The position numbers and the translations under genes are program-made. The notes beneath the pieces were generated by a model. That model was not told the DNA's origin. It did no database searches and saw nothing but the letters and a program-made list of their open reading frames with translations. From assembly GCA_028281525.1 (NCBI GenBank), contig JANQJR010000067.1, positions 1 to 34,278 of the forward strand: a stretch of 34,278 bases of DNA, given 5' to 3'. Positions 8,524-16,847 of the stretch are shown piece after piece (position 1 is the stretch's first letter; the number at the start of each line of letters is the position of its first letter). The stretch is from Magnetovibrio sp. GTDB lineage: Bacteria; Pseudomonadota; Alphaproteobacteria; Rhodospirillales; Magnetovibrionaceae.

Positions 8524-9000
8524 TCAGCCGCTGATGAAGCCGCCGCCCATCATGGGGTTCCCGCCCATGAGCGGTTCATCGCCGCCTTTCGATCCGATAA
8601 GTTCTGTGAGTTCTTCCCGGACGTCTCCGACGCTTTCCAGGAAGTTGGCCATCACGTTGCCGAACGCCGTGTCGTCCAAGCTTTCCACCCGCAAGGCCTG
8701 GTACAGGAACAACAGGCCCTTGTGCTTGTCCAACGCCAGGGTCGATCCCTTGGTCGCGATGCCATACGAATTTAAAGTCAACGCCGCTTCATAAAACGCC
8801 TGCTTGTCCATCGCCGGAACCTCCATGACCCCGGAATAGACGAATGCCAAGGCGCTGTCGTCGGGCATTTCCAGCGCGACCAGCATCTCGTCCTTGTAGT
8901 GGAACGCACAGATGCCCGTCTCATCCAGCGTCAGCGCCGGTGCATCGATGGATTTGAACCAATGACTCAGCAGGTGTTCGAATTTCGATTTCGTATCCAT
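8524..9000 (-). CDS. CesT-family type III secretion chaperone
   Basis: This 158-residue acidic protein begins with a helix (KFEHLLSHWFKSI), then a strand pair around LTLDETGICAFHYKDEMLVALEM, a helix containing KQAFYEAALTLNSYG, a strand LLFLYQALRVESL and a final amphipathic helix (FGNVMANFLESVGDV). This is the class I CesT/SycE chaperone pattern. GGAGG lies 4-5 bases before the ATG at 9000; an in-frame TTG at 9015 would place the ribosome site inside the gene. The C-terminal extension EPLMGGNPMMGGGFISG is not part of the usual fold and recurs on the chaperone at 4420. The gene sits 11 bp after one YbjN-like chaperone and 24 bp before the 592-residue protein, its likely client. Confidence 0.75.
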   Translation of the reverse strand: MDTKSKFEHLLSHWFKSIDAPALTLDETGICAFHYKDEMLVALEMPDDSALAFVYSGVMEVPAMDKQAFYEAALTLNSYGIATKGSTLALDKHKGLLFLYQALRVESLDDTAFGNVMANFLESVGDVREELTELIGSKGGDEPLMGGNPMMGGGFISG

Positions 9001-9011
9001 GGAGCCTCCCC

Positions 9012-9584
9012 TCAAGCATTCGCGCCTTGCGTTTGGGCATGTTCGGCCCCGGCCAGGGCCTCGGCCCCTTGCGCCTGAATGTCCGCCAACGCATCGGCGT
9101 AGCTCTGCTCACCAGATGCAACGCGTTCGATCAGGCCGCCGTAGAGCATCATCGCGGACAGGACCATGTTGGCCGCTTCCACCACCAGGTAGGGTTCGAT
9201 GGAATAAGACGAACTGGTCAGGACAAATCGGTAGATGATCGCATTCGCGTCCTCGCTGAGGATGAAGGTCCCCGGTGCGTTCACCAGATTCACCAGGTGC
9301 AGAAGCCGCGCCGTGCCTTCCGCCGATGGGGGTTCCACCTCAAAAGGCAGGACCGTGTTCATTTGAAACTGCACGATGTCTTCGATGTCGGGCTCCACAC
9401 CCATCGCCGCCGCGATGTCGTTGGCGAACGTCATCCGGGCCATGTAGGACCGCCCCGCATCGTCGACGTAGACCAGGCAATAGAGCTGCTCCACCGGCGT
9501 TGCGTCGTCGGCCGGCTCATAGGTGACCGCAAAACCCGCCGTCTCCAAACCGATACGAATGTCATTGAAAATTTCTGCCCGCAT
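9012..9584 (-). CDS. YbjN-like secretion chaperone, copy 2
   Basis: This 190-residue paralogue of the product of 4420-5037 is almost identical in the body, with scattered changes such as K to E and T to P, and ends in QTQGANA without the GGNPMM tail. The ATG at 9584 corresponds to the start used in copy 1 and has the same AAGGA upstream. It is the first gene of the minus-strand chaperone and substrate block after sctV. It may serve several of the related substrates or act together with the CesT-type chaperone downstream. The family link to YbjN is from pattern, and the chaperone role is from context. Confidence 0.65.
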   Translation of the reverse strand: MRAEIFNDIRIGLETAGFAVTYEPADDATPVEQLYCLVYVDDAGRSYMARMTFANDIAAAMGVEPDIEDIVQFQMNTVLPFEVEPPSAEGTARLLHLVNLVNAPGTFILSEDANAIIYRFVLTSSSYSIEPYLVVEAANMVLSAMMLYGGLIERVASGEQSYADALADIQAQGAEALAGAEHAQTQGANA

Positions 9585-9664
9585 GCCCGTTTCCTTCTTG
9601 TCATGACCGGATGGCAAAATTGAAGGCAGCTCACGGGTCCATATTTTTGGAACGTTCGCTGCTT

Positions 9665-9670
9665 ATTATA
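9665..9670 (-). promoter_or_regulatory. Possible -10 element upstream of the chaperone/substrate block
   Basis: The minus strand reads TATAAT here, about 80 bases before the chaperone start at 9584 and inside the 173-bp gap after sctV. No convincing -35 hexamer lies 16-18 bases upstream, so the call rests on the perfect hexamer and its position. Confidence 0.3.
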
Positions 9671-9757
9671 CGTAACGTCGCCCAGGGGCTGGTTGCGCGC
9701 ACAGGCATGCAATTTTCGGGAGATGAGAGAAACACCCCCACAAAAAGTCAAAGCGAA

Positions 9758-11860
9758 TTAGAGCGTTACGCGCCCCAGTGGCTGAATGTTGACGTCTTTC
9801 GACAGTTCCTGGTAGGACAGGACGGGCAATTCGTAGAGTTCCGCTTCGATCATTTTGCGGACATAGCGCCGAATATCCATCGACGTCAACAAAACCGGCT
9901 GGTGCGGTTGCGCCGCCATGTCACCGATGGTCTGCTTCAAGTTCGCCACCAGTTTGCGCACCACCGCCGGATCGAGCGCCAGATAGCTCCCCGTCGAGGT
10001 CTGACGGATTTCGTTGCGAATGGTGTCTTCCACATCCGGCGTGAACATGTACGAAGGCAAAATATTCTGCGACGTCTTATATTTGTGGCAAATGTGACGG
10101 CTTAAAGCCCCCCGCACATATTCAACCAACAAAACCGTATCTTTTTCCTTCTGCCCCCATTCGATCAAGGCTTCGAAAATGGTTCGCAGATTGCGTATGG
10201 AGACATCCTCGCTCACCAACCGCTTCAAGACTTCATTGATCTTCTGCACGGGTAAAACGCGTTGAACTTCCTTGATCAGTTCACCGTATTCGGTCTCGAA
10301 CGTATCGATCAGGCGTTTCGTTTCCTGGATGCCGATGAACTCCTCGGCGTATTGTTTGAGAACGTAGGATAAGTGATAGGTCAGGATCGTCGCGCCTTCC
10401 ATGTAGGAATAACCCATCCCATCCATGCGACCTTTGTGTTCGGAATCCACCCAATAGGATTCAAGATTGGGCAAGAACTTTTCACCGACGTCCACATCGA
10501 TATTGACCATCTTCAAATCATCGACTTTTTCACGCGACAGAACCTTGCCGTTCTGAATTTGTCCTTGGCAACTGGGAACTTCATTGATGAGGATCGTGTA
10601 GCTGCCCGGCGCCAGGTTATGATTGAACCGCAAATAGATTTCGGGGAAGGGAACGCCAAGATCGTAATACAGCGCGCGGCGCAGCTTAATCAGCTCGACA
10701 TTCAGTTGTTTTGCATTGATTTGCGAGCGACCGTCGCTGCTGACATCGATGATCAACGGCGTCGTCAGCGTCAGCTCCGTCACGGATGTGCTAGGGTCCA
10801 TTTCATCGACGCTGTCGTCTTCCGAAACGATAGCGAGCGTTTCGCTTGTATCCTCTTGATCACCGGTCAAACTGAGATTGCCCGATTTGATTTTTCTCAA
10901 GGTATAGCCGCCCACAGAGATGATAAAAGCCAGAACGAGGAAAATCGTGGTCGGGAAACCGGGGATAAAGGCGAAACCAACCAAAATCGACGCGGCAACC
11001 AACAACGCTTTATGGTGACCGAAGACCTGTCCGGAAATGTCCGTTCCCAGATTTGCCTCCTGTTCATCATCCGTGGAGATACGCGTCACGATAATCCCCG
11101 CCGTGATCGAAATCAGCAGCGCGGGGATTTGCGAGACCAGCCCATCGCCGATGGTAAGGATGGAATAGACCTGCATCGCATCGCCGAGCTCCATATCGCG
11201 TTGCATGGTGCCAATCGCCATCCCACCTAGAATGTTGACGAAAATAATAACCAAGCCGGCAATGGCGTCTCCCTTGACGAATTTCATGGCGCCATCCATG
11301 GCGCCGTAAAGCTGGCTTTCCTTCTCCACCATATTGCGCCGGCGCTTCGCTTCTTTCATATCGATGCTGCCGGCGCGCATATCGCCGTCGATGGACATTT
11401 GCTTGCCCGGCATCGCATCCAGAGAAAAGCGCGCGCTCACTTCGGCAACGCGTTCCGAACCTTTGGTGATGACGATAAATTGCACGATCGTGATGATGAG
11501 GAAGATCACCAAACCGACAATCAAGTTGCCTTGAACGACGAAATTTCCGAACGTTTCGACGATTTTACCCGCATCGGCCTGAAGCAAAATCAAGCGGGTC
11601 GTGGTGATGGAAAGCGCCAAACGAAACAATGTCGTGATCAGCAAAACAGCCGGGAAAGCGGTGAAGCTCAATGGACTGGGCAAATAGACGGCAACCATCA
11701 ACAAAATCACCGACAGCGTCATATTGCTCGCAATCAGGGTGTCCACCACGATGGTCGGCATCGGCAAAATCATCATGAAGATGATCGCCATCAACAACAC
11801 CGCCAACGCAACGTCGGTGCGTTTCGAAATGATCGTGAGCAGGCCAATGAGTTTGTTCAT
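9758..11860 (-). CDS. sctV: SctV, T3SS export gate (YscV/InvA/FlhA family)
   Basis: This 700-residue inner-membrane protein forms the nonameric export gate that receives substrate and chaperone complexes. The N-terminal half holds about eight membrane helices. The family signature is clear: KRTDVALAVLLMAIIFMMILP at the start, the FPAVLLITTLFRLALSI helix, and the FHIPEP loop with RFSLDAMPGKQMSID. The cytoplasmic half ends with the expected C-terminal domain. The ATG at 11860 fits the usual family start (MNKLIGLL); a TTG at 11881 would add seven residues. It is the last gene of the sctD-to-sctV operon, directly after sctX and sctY as in Yersinia, where YscX and YscY bind SctV. Confidence 0.97.
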   Translation of the reverse strand: MNKLIGLLTIISKRTDVALAVLLMAIIFMMILPMPTIVVDTLIASNMTLSVILLMVAVYLPSPLSFTAFPAVLLITTLFRLALSITTTRLILLQADAGKIVETFGNFVVQGNLIVGLVIFLIITIVQFIVITKGSERVAEVSARFSLDAMPGKQMSIDGDMRAGSIDMKEAKRRRNMVEKESQLYGAMDGAMKFVKGDAIAGLVIIFVNILGGMAIGTMQRDMELGDAMQVYSILTIGDGLVSQIPALLISITAGIIVTRISTDDEQEANLGTDISGQVFGHHKALLVAASILVGFAFIPGFPTTIFLVLAFIISVGGYTLRKIKSGNLSLTGDQEDTSETLAIVSEDDSVDEMDPSTSVTELTLTTPLIIDVSSDGRSQINAKQLNVELIKLRRALYYDLGVPFPEIYLRFNHNLAPGSYTILINEVPSCQGQIQNGKVLSREKVDDLKMVNIDVDVGEKFLPNLESYWVDSEHKGRMDGMGYSYMEGATILTYHLSYVLKQYAEEFIGIQETKRLIDTFETEYGELIKEVQRVLPVQKINEVLKRLVSEDVSIRNLRTIFEALIEWGQKEKDTVLLVEYVRGALSRHICHKYKTSQNILPSYMFTPDVEDTIRNEIRQTSTGSYLALDPAVVRKLVANLKQTIGDMAAQPHQPVLLTSMDIRRYVRKMIEAELYELPVLSYQELSKDVNIQPLGRVTL

Positions 11861-11896
11861 GAATACGTTTTCAGGCCGCAAGCAGCCCTATCCATT

Positions 11897-12262
11897 TCAT
11901 CCGGTTTGTGTTCGGGAGATGCGTTCGATGAGGTCTTGAGCCGCGGTTACATCACCACTCGCCGCCAGGGACCTTGCCCGTAACAACTTCACGCCCTTGA
12001 CATCTTCGTCGGGCAAATCCGATTGCAACGCCAAGTCGCTATAGCGCAAGCTTTCGTTCGGCATATTCCGCCTGGAGTATGCATAAGCCATCAATTTGTG
12101 AACTTGGCTGTCGCGTTTGTTGAAAGACTGCATGCCTTTCAATATTGAAAGCGCCTTTTCGGCTTCATCGGAATCGATCATGATAAAAGCCAATACCAAC
12201 AAGGCCTCCCATGACGGTTCGGGTATGGCCATGGTTTGCGTATTCCCTGAATGATTTTGCAT
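11897..12262 (-). CDS. sctY: SctY, YscY-like TPR chaperone
   Basis: This 121-residue helical protein has two to three TPR-like helix pairs (WEALLVLAFIMIDSDEAEKAL, then VHKLMAYAYSRRNMPNESLRYSDLAL, then LLRARSLAASGDVTAAQDLI). Length and position between sctX and sctV match YscY, which binds YscX and the SctV cytoplasmic ring. The gene starts 8 bp after sctX, consistent with coupled translation. YscX and YscY homologues are restricted to Ysc-family systems, which places this apparatus in that family. Confidence 0.85.
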   Translation of the reverse strand: MQNHSGNTQTMAIPEPSWEALLVLAFIMIDSDEAEKALSILKGMQSFNKRDSQVHKLMAYAYSRRNMPNESLRYSDLALQSDLPDEDVKGVKLLRARSLAASGDVTAAQDLIERISRTQTG

Positions 12263-12270
12263 CCTGCCCC

Positions 12271-12651
12271 CTACCCCGCGTACAGAAGGTCACGGAAGTA
12301 CGACAAGGCATCGCGGAGAGCCTGGTGATCTTCCAACACCGTTTTCATATTTTGGATCGCCGGATCCTTTGAATTCGGGTCCAGAAAAGAATGCGCGTCC
12401 TGCAAAGCATTTTCGAAATGCGCGGGCGATAAGAGCGCACGATCTGATACGGACGGCATGACCGCCATACGCATTTGGTGTTCCAAAGTCGGTGCGCTGC
12501 GTAACCGCTCCACCATCCCCGATGTCGTGGCTTCGGTCGGAGAGAGTTTGGCTTTCGTCAATGCCTGAGCGACGTCCCCCTCTCTCTGCGTTGCAATCCG
12601 GCCAATGCCCCGGTCGAAATTGATAATAGAGCTGTTCGTGTGAATCGCCAT
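12271..12651 (-). CDS. sctX: SctX, YscX-like export component
   Basis: This 126-residue protein has a polar N-terminal half and a helical C-terminal half (LLSPAHFENALQDAHSFLD, then MKTVLEDHQALRDALSYFRDLL), like YscX, which is an exported component needed for early secretion and partner of YscY. AGGTGA lies 4 bases before the ATG. The sequence alone is weakly conserved; the call rests on size, C-terminal pattern and its place between sycN and sctY. Confidence 0.8.
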   Translation of the reverse strand: MAIHTNSSIINFDRGIGRIATQREGDVAQALTKAKLSPTEATTSGMVERLRSAPTLEHQMRMAVMPSVSDRALLSPAHFENALQDAHSFLDPNSKDPAIQNMKTVLEDHQALRDALSYFRDLLYAG

Positions 12652-12663
12652 CCGTCACCTCGT

Positions 12664-13041
12664 TTATTTATTTGCCTGCAGTCGGCGAAACCGCTCACCC
12701 AATTCGTTGATGACGTCCTCCAGCACCGACACGTCGGCCTGATTATGATCGAGCGTCACAGATAGAATGAGGTCGTCACCCCGCGTCAGTCCCGAACGCA
12801 CGAGGTATTTAAACGGCGAATCATAGTGGCTTTGCGCGAGAGCTCTTTGCCCCATGTCTTGCGCGAAACGGTCGTACGGCTGTCCAAGCGAAACGATGAG
12901 CCTCTCGTCGTTTTTTTGTAGGTTCAATCGGCCAGAATCTTCGAATTCAAAGCACGCCTGTCCGTTTTCGTCGAATTGAACGCCTTCCATGCCCATTTGA
13001 GCGCAGAAATTGGACAGCATATCGTCAAAGTAATTATTCAT
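12664..13041 (-). CDS. sycN: SycN-like chaperone of the SctW gatekeeper
   Basis: This 125-residue protein shows the class I chaperone pattern: N-terminal helix (YFDDMLSNFCAQM), strands through ACFEFEDSGRLNLQKNDERLIVSLG, a middle segment with LAQSHY and a C-terminal helix (LEDVINELGERFRRL). The ATG at 13041 overlaps the stop of sctW by 8 bp (ATGAATAA), so translation is probably coupled. In Yersinia SycN with YscB delivers YopN. No separate YscB is visible here. Confidence 0.75.
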   Translation of the reverse strand: MNNYFDDMLSNFCAQMGMEGVQFDENGQACFEFEDSGRLNLQKNDERLIVSLGQPYDRFAQDMGQRALAQSHYDSPFKYLVRSGLTRGDDLILSVTLDHNQADVSVLEDVINELGERFRRLQANK

Positions 13042-14215
13042 TGGCCAACATTTCCTGCTCTTGATCGTCGGCATCGGTTTGCGCCTGGATCACATTGTCC
13101 ATGATGCGGTCCTTATTTCGGATCGCCTCCGGGGTGTCATGAGAATAGGTTCTGAGAGGAAGGTTCGATAAAACCGTCCGCATTTCCCGCAACACCGCAA
13201 TTTTGCCGTCTATGGGCATCGCAACGATGCTTTCCGCCAGATCGCTCATATGCATGGGCGTCGCATTGAACGGTTTATCGACAGCTTGAAAAAGCCCCTG
13301 CATAAGCTTGAGCGTCGCGTCGCCGGGGGTTCCTTCATAAAAGGTTTCGATACGCCTGAGGGATTCTTCCGCCACCTCGTGCGTCGTTTTGACGACTTCC
13401 AACTGATACAGATTGTCGATGATCGCTTTTTGCTGATTTTTATCCACATCGCTGGTCATGGACGCCATGTCCGCCCCGGCGGCGCGGATCAGATAGTCGA
13501 CGGCTGTGGAAAACCCTTCGGCGCCATGTTTCTCCAGTATCGAACAGAACGTATGGCCGATACCTGAATCGGCTGCGACTTCATCCATATAAAGATTGCG
13601 CAGATCAACCATGCTGCCCAGCGCTTCGGATGCATACAACGCGGCACTTTCGGAGATAATCAGGCCGGAATGGATCGCGCGGCTGTTTTCCGCCAGATAC
13701 GCATTGGCGGTTTCGTCGACCAGCGCGGCAAGCTTGGGGTTGCTTCCATCGCCCAAAGACTTGGACAACTCTTCCAACACAGCGTAAATCTGCACCGGAT
13801 CGGGGCTGTCATGCCCCTTGCCCATTTCCTCTTTGATAAAACCGAGCAGCTCTTTTTGAGAGCCGAACTCACGCGCTTTCGATTGCGCAATCAGTTTCTC
13901 GACATCTTCCTTCCGGGATTTAAGCTCCGGTAGTTTGGAGAGATAATTGTCGACGCCCTTGGCTTGATTGATACGCTCGTCAAGACGGCCCCGTGCGGAT
14001 TGCAATGAACGCTTTTTAGCGGCCTTTTTCTCCTGACGTTGGGAAAAAGCCTGGCCGATTTCTTCCTGCATATCGGCAGCCAAGGACTGCGGCGAGGACG
14101 AAAGCTTGACCGTTTCCCCACTGCGTTGGCCCGTCTGGACCTGCTGCGCCACCCCCGGGTCGCCGATCCTGGACGTCACTGCAGTGTTTTGGACCGTTAC
14201 GTTCGAAACACCCAT
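13034..14215 (-). CDS. sctW: SctW gatekeeper (YopN-TyeA fusion)
   Basis: This 393-residue protein corresponds to YopN (about 290 residues) joined to TyeA (about 90), as in many non-Yersinia systems. Residues 1-60 are polar and Ser/Gln-rich (secretion signal). Residues about 60-110 are a charged helix, the HrpJ-type helical core covers about 115-290, and the TyeA-like part follows (about 300-385, ending in LREMRTVLSNLPLRTYSHDTPEA). SctW plugs secretion of late substrates until host contact and sets the order translocators then effectors. It starts 24 bp after sctC and overlaps sycN. Confidence 0.88.
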   Translation of the reverse strand: MGVSNVTVQNTAVTSRIGDPGVAQQVQTGQRSGETVKLSSSPQSLAADMQEEIGQAFSQRQEKKAAKKRSLQSARGRLDERINQAKGVDNYLSKLPELKSRKEDVEKLIAQSKAREFGSQKELLGFIKEEMGKGHDSPDPVQIYAVLEELSKSLGDGSNPKLAALVDETANAYLAENSRAIHSGLIISESAALYASEALGSMVDLRNLYMDEVAADSGIGHTFCSILEKHGAEGFSTAVDYLIRAAGADMASMTSDVDKNQQKAIIDNLYQLEVVKTTHEVAEESLRRIETFYEGTPGDATLKLMQGLFQAVDKPFNATPMHMSDLAESIVAMPIDGKIAVLREMRTVLSNLPLRTYSHDTPEAIRNKDRIMDNVIQAQTDADDQEQEMLANE

Positions 14216-14239
14216 TCTTCCACCTGCGCAAACATGAGA

Positions 14240-16291
14240 TTACTTATCCCTCTGGTCCCAGACATCTCGTAACGACCCCATCAATTCCTGGGTGATCGCC
14301 TGGCTGTCATCTTCGCCAGAGAAAACCCGAGGGGTCAGAAACACAAGCAACTCCGTGTTTGTTACAAGTTTGTCACTGGAACCGAACAGTGCTCCTACCA
14401 ATGGTAAGTCACCAAGAAGGGGTACTCGGTTGCGCGTGGATGTTTCCTGTTCTGAAATTAATCCGCCCAATATGGCCGTTTGGCCGGAATTTACGTCGAT
14501 TTGCGTTTTGATAATCCGCTTTGACAAGGTCGGTGTCAGGGATGACGTCGAATCAAGTGACGCCACCCGCGACACTTCCTGAACGACGTCCAACGACACC
14601 TTGCCGCTGCGGTTGGCGTGCGGCGTCACCGTCAAGATCACGCCCGTTGGCTGATAATCGATACTGTTGATCGTCGGCGCCGTGTTGTTGGTCGAATCAA
14701 TGACTTGGCGCACGGCAACCGGCACCTCATCGCCAACTTGCAACCGCGCATCACGATTGTTCAAAACAATCACTTTGGGCCGGGACAGCACCCTGACGTC
14801 GGTCACCGCGCGCAAAGCATTGATGATGGTCTGTTTATTGGTTCTCTGGCCCAGCAGGGCATTGAAACCCGGGTACGAGCCGCCAATGGTTGCGGACGTG
14901 GTGGCTGAAAAGCCCAAGGTGTATTTGCCTAAGACCCCCTCATAGAGGGATTGAACGCCAAACTGGAGGCGGTCATTCAGCGTCACCTCGATAATGGTCG
15001 CTTCAATAAGGATTTGGATGGGTTTTTTATCCAACTTTTGGACGGCCGCGTAAATCTGCCGGTATTCCTCCGTTTGCGCCCGCACGATCAACGCATTGGA
15101 ATGCTTGCTGGGCACCACCGTCACGCCGGATGAAACGCTGGCCACCGCATTTTGGCCTTCTTCGCCCGAACCGCCGGCCGCTGCGTTTGACGAAGACCGC
15201 ACGCTCCCCCATCCGAGCTGACTAAGTTGGCTTGCAACGTCTTCGGCCTGCGCGTTTTCAAGCTCGATGATGTAAAGCTGTTGTCCGTTATTGGACGGAC
15301 GGTCCAGGCCGTGAATGATGTTGCGCATTTGCGTCAAGAGTTGATCGGAACGCCCTGTCAGCAAGATCGCATTGAGCCGGGAAAGCGGCGCATAGTTGAT
15401 CGCTTCCGTCGTCCCTTGCTGCGGATAGACTTTACTTAACTCTCCCATCATGCGCTCGGCATCGGTATGCGTTAACGGCACCACCATCAATTGACGGCCC
15501 GCCAACATGTTCGTATCGAAGGACTTGATGGTCTTCAGAATTTTCGCGCGAAGCTGCTGGTTGGACCAGATATAGATATAGCCCGTCTTTTCATCGACGT
15601 TCATCGATGAGATTTGCGGGTACGTCTGCTTCAGCAATGTCATGATGTTTTGCGGGGTCGTATTGAGAATGGGCACGGCGACAAATCCGTCCCCGACACG
15701 CGGTGCGGTCTCCTCTTCGTTTTGCGTCCTTGCAACCTCAAATACGCCGCTTCGGCGGCTTAATCGATACCCAGCATCCTCGAGCCTGTTTCTCAATATG
15801 GAAACGAGCGCCACCTCGCTCACCCTGCCGGCGACGCGCAAGTTCATTTGGCCTTCGACGTCCGAAGCCAGCGCGAACGGCCGATGCAGCACCTCGCCCA
15901 AGATGGCGGAGACCACATCAGCTATTTCAGCGCCGCGAAAATTGATGGCAAGTTTTTTGGGCTCGCTGCTCAGGTCCGTAAACAGACCTTCCCCCCCGTG
16001 CCCAAGCCTATAGTATGTCTCGCCAACACCTTCAAAGTCCGCCAACCCTTCCGGAAGCGCACCTTCTTGATCTTCAACTCCCTTCTGGGCGTCCGCGGAA
16101 CGCTTGGAATTGCGTTCTGCGCGCTGCCGTTCTACGTCATCGAAGATTTTGGCGGACTTACCATAATCGCTTTTCCAAGGATCGAGCCGGGAACTCACAT
16201 CATGTGAGCAAGCCGATACAAACACTGCAGTAAGCACCATCAACACTTTGTAGTGTATGAGTTTTATCAAAGCTCCCGACTCATTTCTCAA
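14240..16291 (-). CDS. sctC: SctC outer-membrane secretin, lipoprotein and GspD-like
   Basis: This 683-residue secretin has a signal peptide ending in a lipobox (VSAC, Cys28), so it is predicted to be lipidated. Periplasmic domains in order are N0 (about 113-187), N1 (203-260), N2 (268-332) and N3 (338-425 with a Gly/Ser-rich insert near 365-390). The secretin domain runs from about 426 to 660 with VPLLGDLPLVGALFGS near its end. Four N domains and this motif are closer to type II GspD than to YscC, which usually lacks one of the modules. The start codon is TTG at 16291; a TTG at 16270 would give a normal 20-residue signal peptide and is also plausible. It lies between the needle gene and sctW. 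No pilotin gene is seen; the lipid may replace it, as in the lipoprotein secretin HxcQ of Pseudomonas. Confidence 0.92.
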   Translation of the reverse strand: MRNESGALIKLIHYKVLMVLTAVFVSACSHDVSSRLDPWKSDYGKSAKIFDDVERQRAERNSKRSADAQKGVEDQEGALPEGLADFEGVGETYYRLGHGGEGLFTDLSSEPKKLAINFRGAEIADVVSAILGEVLHRPFALASDVEGQMNLRVAGRVSEVALVSILRNRLEDAGYRLSRRSGVFEVARTQNEEETAPRVGDGFVAVPILNTTPQNIMTLLKQTYPQISSMNVDEKTGYIYIWSNQQLRAKILKTIKSFDTNMLAGRQLMVVPLTHTDAERMMGELSKVYPQQGTTEAINYAPLSRLNAILLTGRSDQLLTQMRNIIHGLDRPSNNGQQLYIIELENAQAEDVASQLSQLGWGSVRSSSNAAAGGSGEEGQNAVASVSSGVTVVPSKHSNALIVRAQTEEYRQIYAAVQKLDKKPIQILIEATIIEVTLNDRLQFGVQSLYEGVLGKYTLGFSATTSATIGGSYPGFNALLGQRTNKQTIINALRAVTDVRVLSRPKVIVLNNRDARLQVGDEVPVAVRQVIDSTNNTAPTINSIDYQPTGVILTVTPHANRSGKVSLDVVQEVSRVASLDSTSSLTPTLSKRIIKTQIDVNSGQTAILGGLISEQETSTRNRVPLLGDLPLVGALFGSSDKLVTNTELLVFLTPRVFSGEDDSQAITQELMGSLRDVWDQRDK

Positions 16292-16337
16292 GCTCAGCCG
16301 TAACGCAAACGTAGACCAGTCCGCGCGAGCTGAACGC

Positions 16338-16565
16338 TCATCGCATGTTTGAAATAACAGATTTCACCGCATCCCCATAACTTTTCATCATGTTGGACTG
16401 CAGATTCACCGCCATGCTCCATTTCTGCATTGCTTGTTGCATTTTAAGCATATGTTCGGTGTCACTCAATCCATCCTTATTGGCAGCCAGGGTTCCAAGT
16501 TTGTCCGCTTCAGCTTTCGTTATGCCGTTCAGGTTGTCGCTCAAATTGGTCATCGTAAAAGACAT
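16338..16565 (-). CDS. sctF: SctF needle subunit
   Basis: This 75-residue helical protein has a C-terminal half (MQQAMQKWSMAVNLQSNMM followed by KSYGDAVKSVISNMR) that matches the needle family pattern of YscF, PrgI and MxiH: a KWS turn, an N-x-x-S segment and a last helix that packs in the needle lumen. GGAG lies 8 bases before the ATG. The order sctD, yscE-like, sctF is that of the Yersinia virC operon. Confidence 0.93.
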   Translation of the reverse strand: MSFTMTNLSDNLNGITKAEADKLGTLAANKDGLSDTEHMLKMQQAMQKWSMAVNLQSNMMKSYGDAVKSVISNMR

Positions 16566-16611
16566 AGTTGCTACTCCGTTTCGCCCTAAAGGGCTAAGCT
16601 ATTGAACATCG

Positions 16612-16845
16612 TCACATATTCTTAGTAACCCAATAGGCTTGAAAAGTTTCGGCCGCCGCTACAATCGCAACGGAATACTTCTCATTTGCGGCGAATTCGT
16701 CCGGTTTCAGCCCTGATGCGGCTTGTTTTTGGGCGGATTCAGCCATTTCCCCCAAGCTTGCCATCAACGCATTCAGCGCGGTCTTATCCGCATCGCTGTC
16801 GAGCTTTTCTTGAATTTCCGAGAATGCAAGGGTTTCATTTTCCAT
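16612..16845 (-). CDS. YscE/SsaE-like needle co-chaperone (probable)
   Basis: This 77-residue, mostly helical acidic protein has an N-terminal helix (FSEIQEKLDSDADKTALNALM) and a C-terminal helix (SVAIVAAAETFQAYW) joined by GLKPDEF. Size, two-helix character and position between sctD and sctF fit the YscE family, which with YscG holds the needle subunit soluble in the cytosol. No YscG homologue is visible in the window. Sequence conservation in this family is too low to be sure by eye. Confidence 0.6.
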   Translation of the reverse strand: MENETLAFSEIQEKLDSDADKTALNALMASLGEMAESAQKQAASGLKPDEFAANEKYSVAIVAAAETFQAYWVTKNM

Positions 16846-16847
16846 AA

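Noticed and set aside
16583-16594. Small palindrome between the yscE-like gene and sctF
   Set aside because: A 5-bp stem with a 2-base gap and no T tract is too weak for a terminator, and both genes are expected to be co-transcribed.
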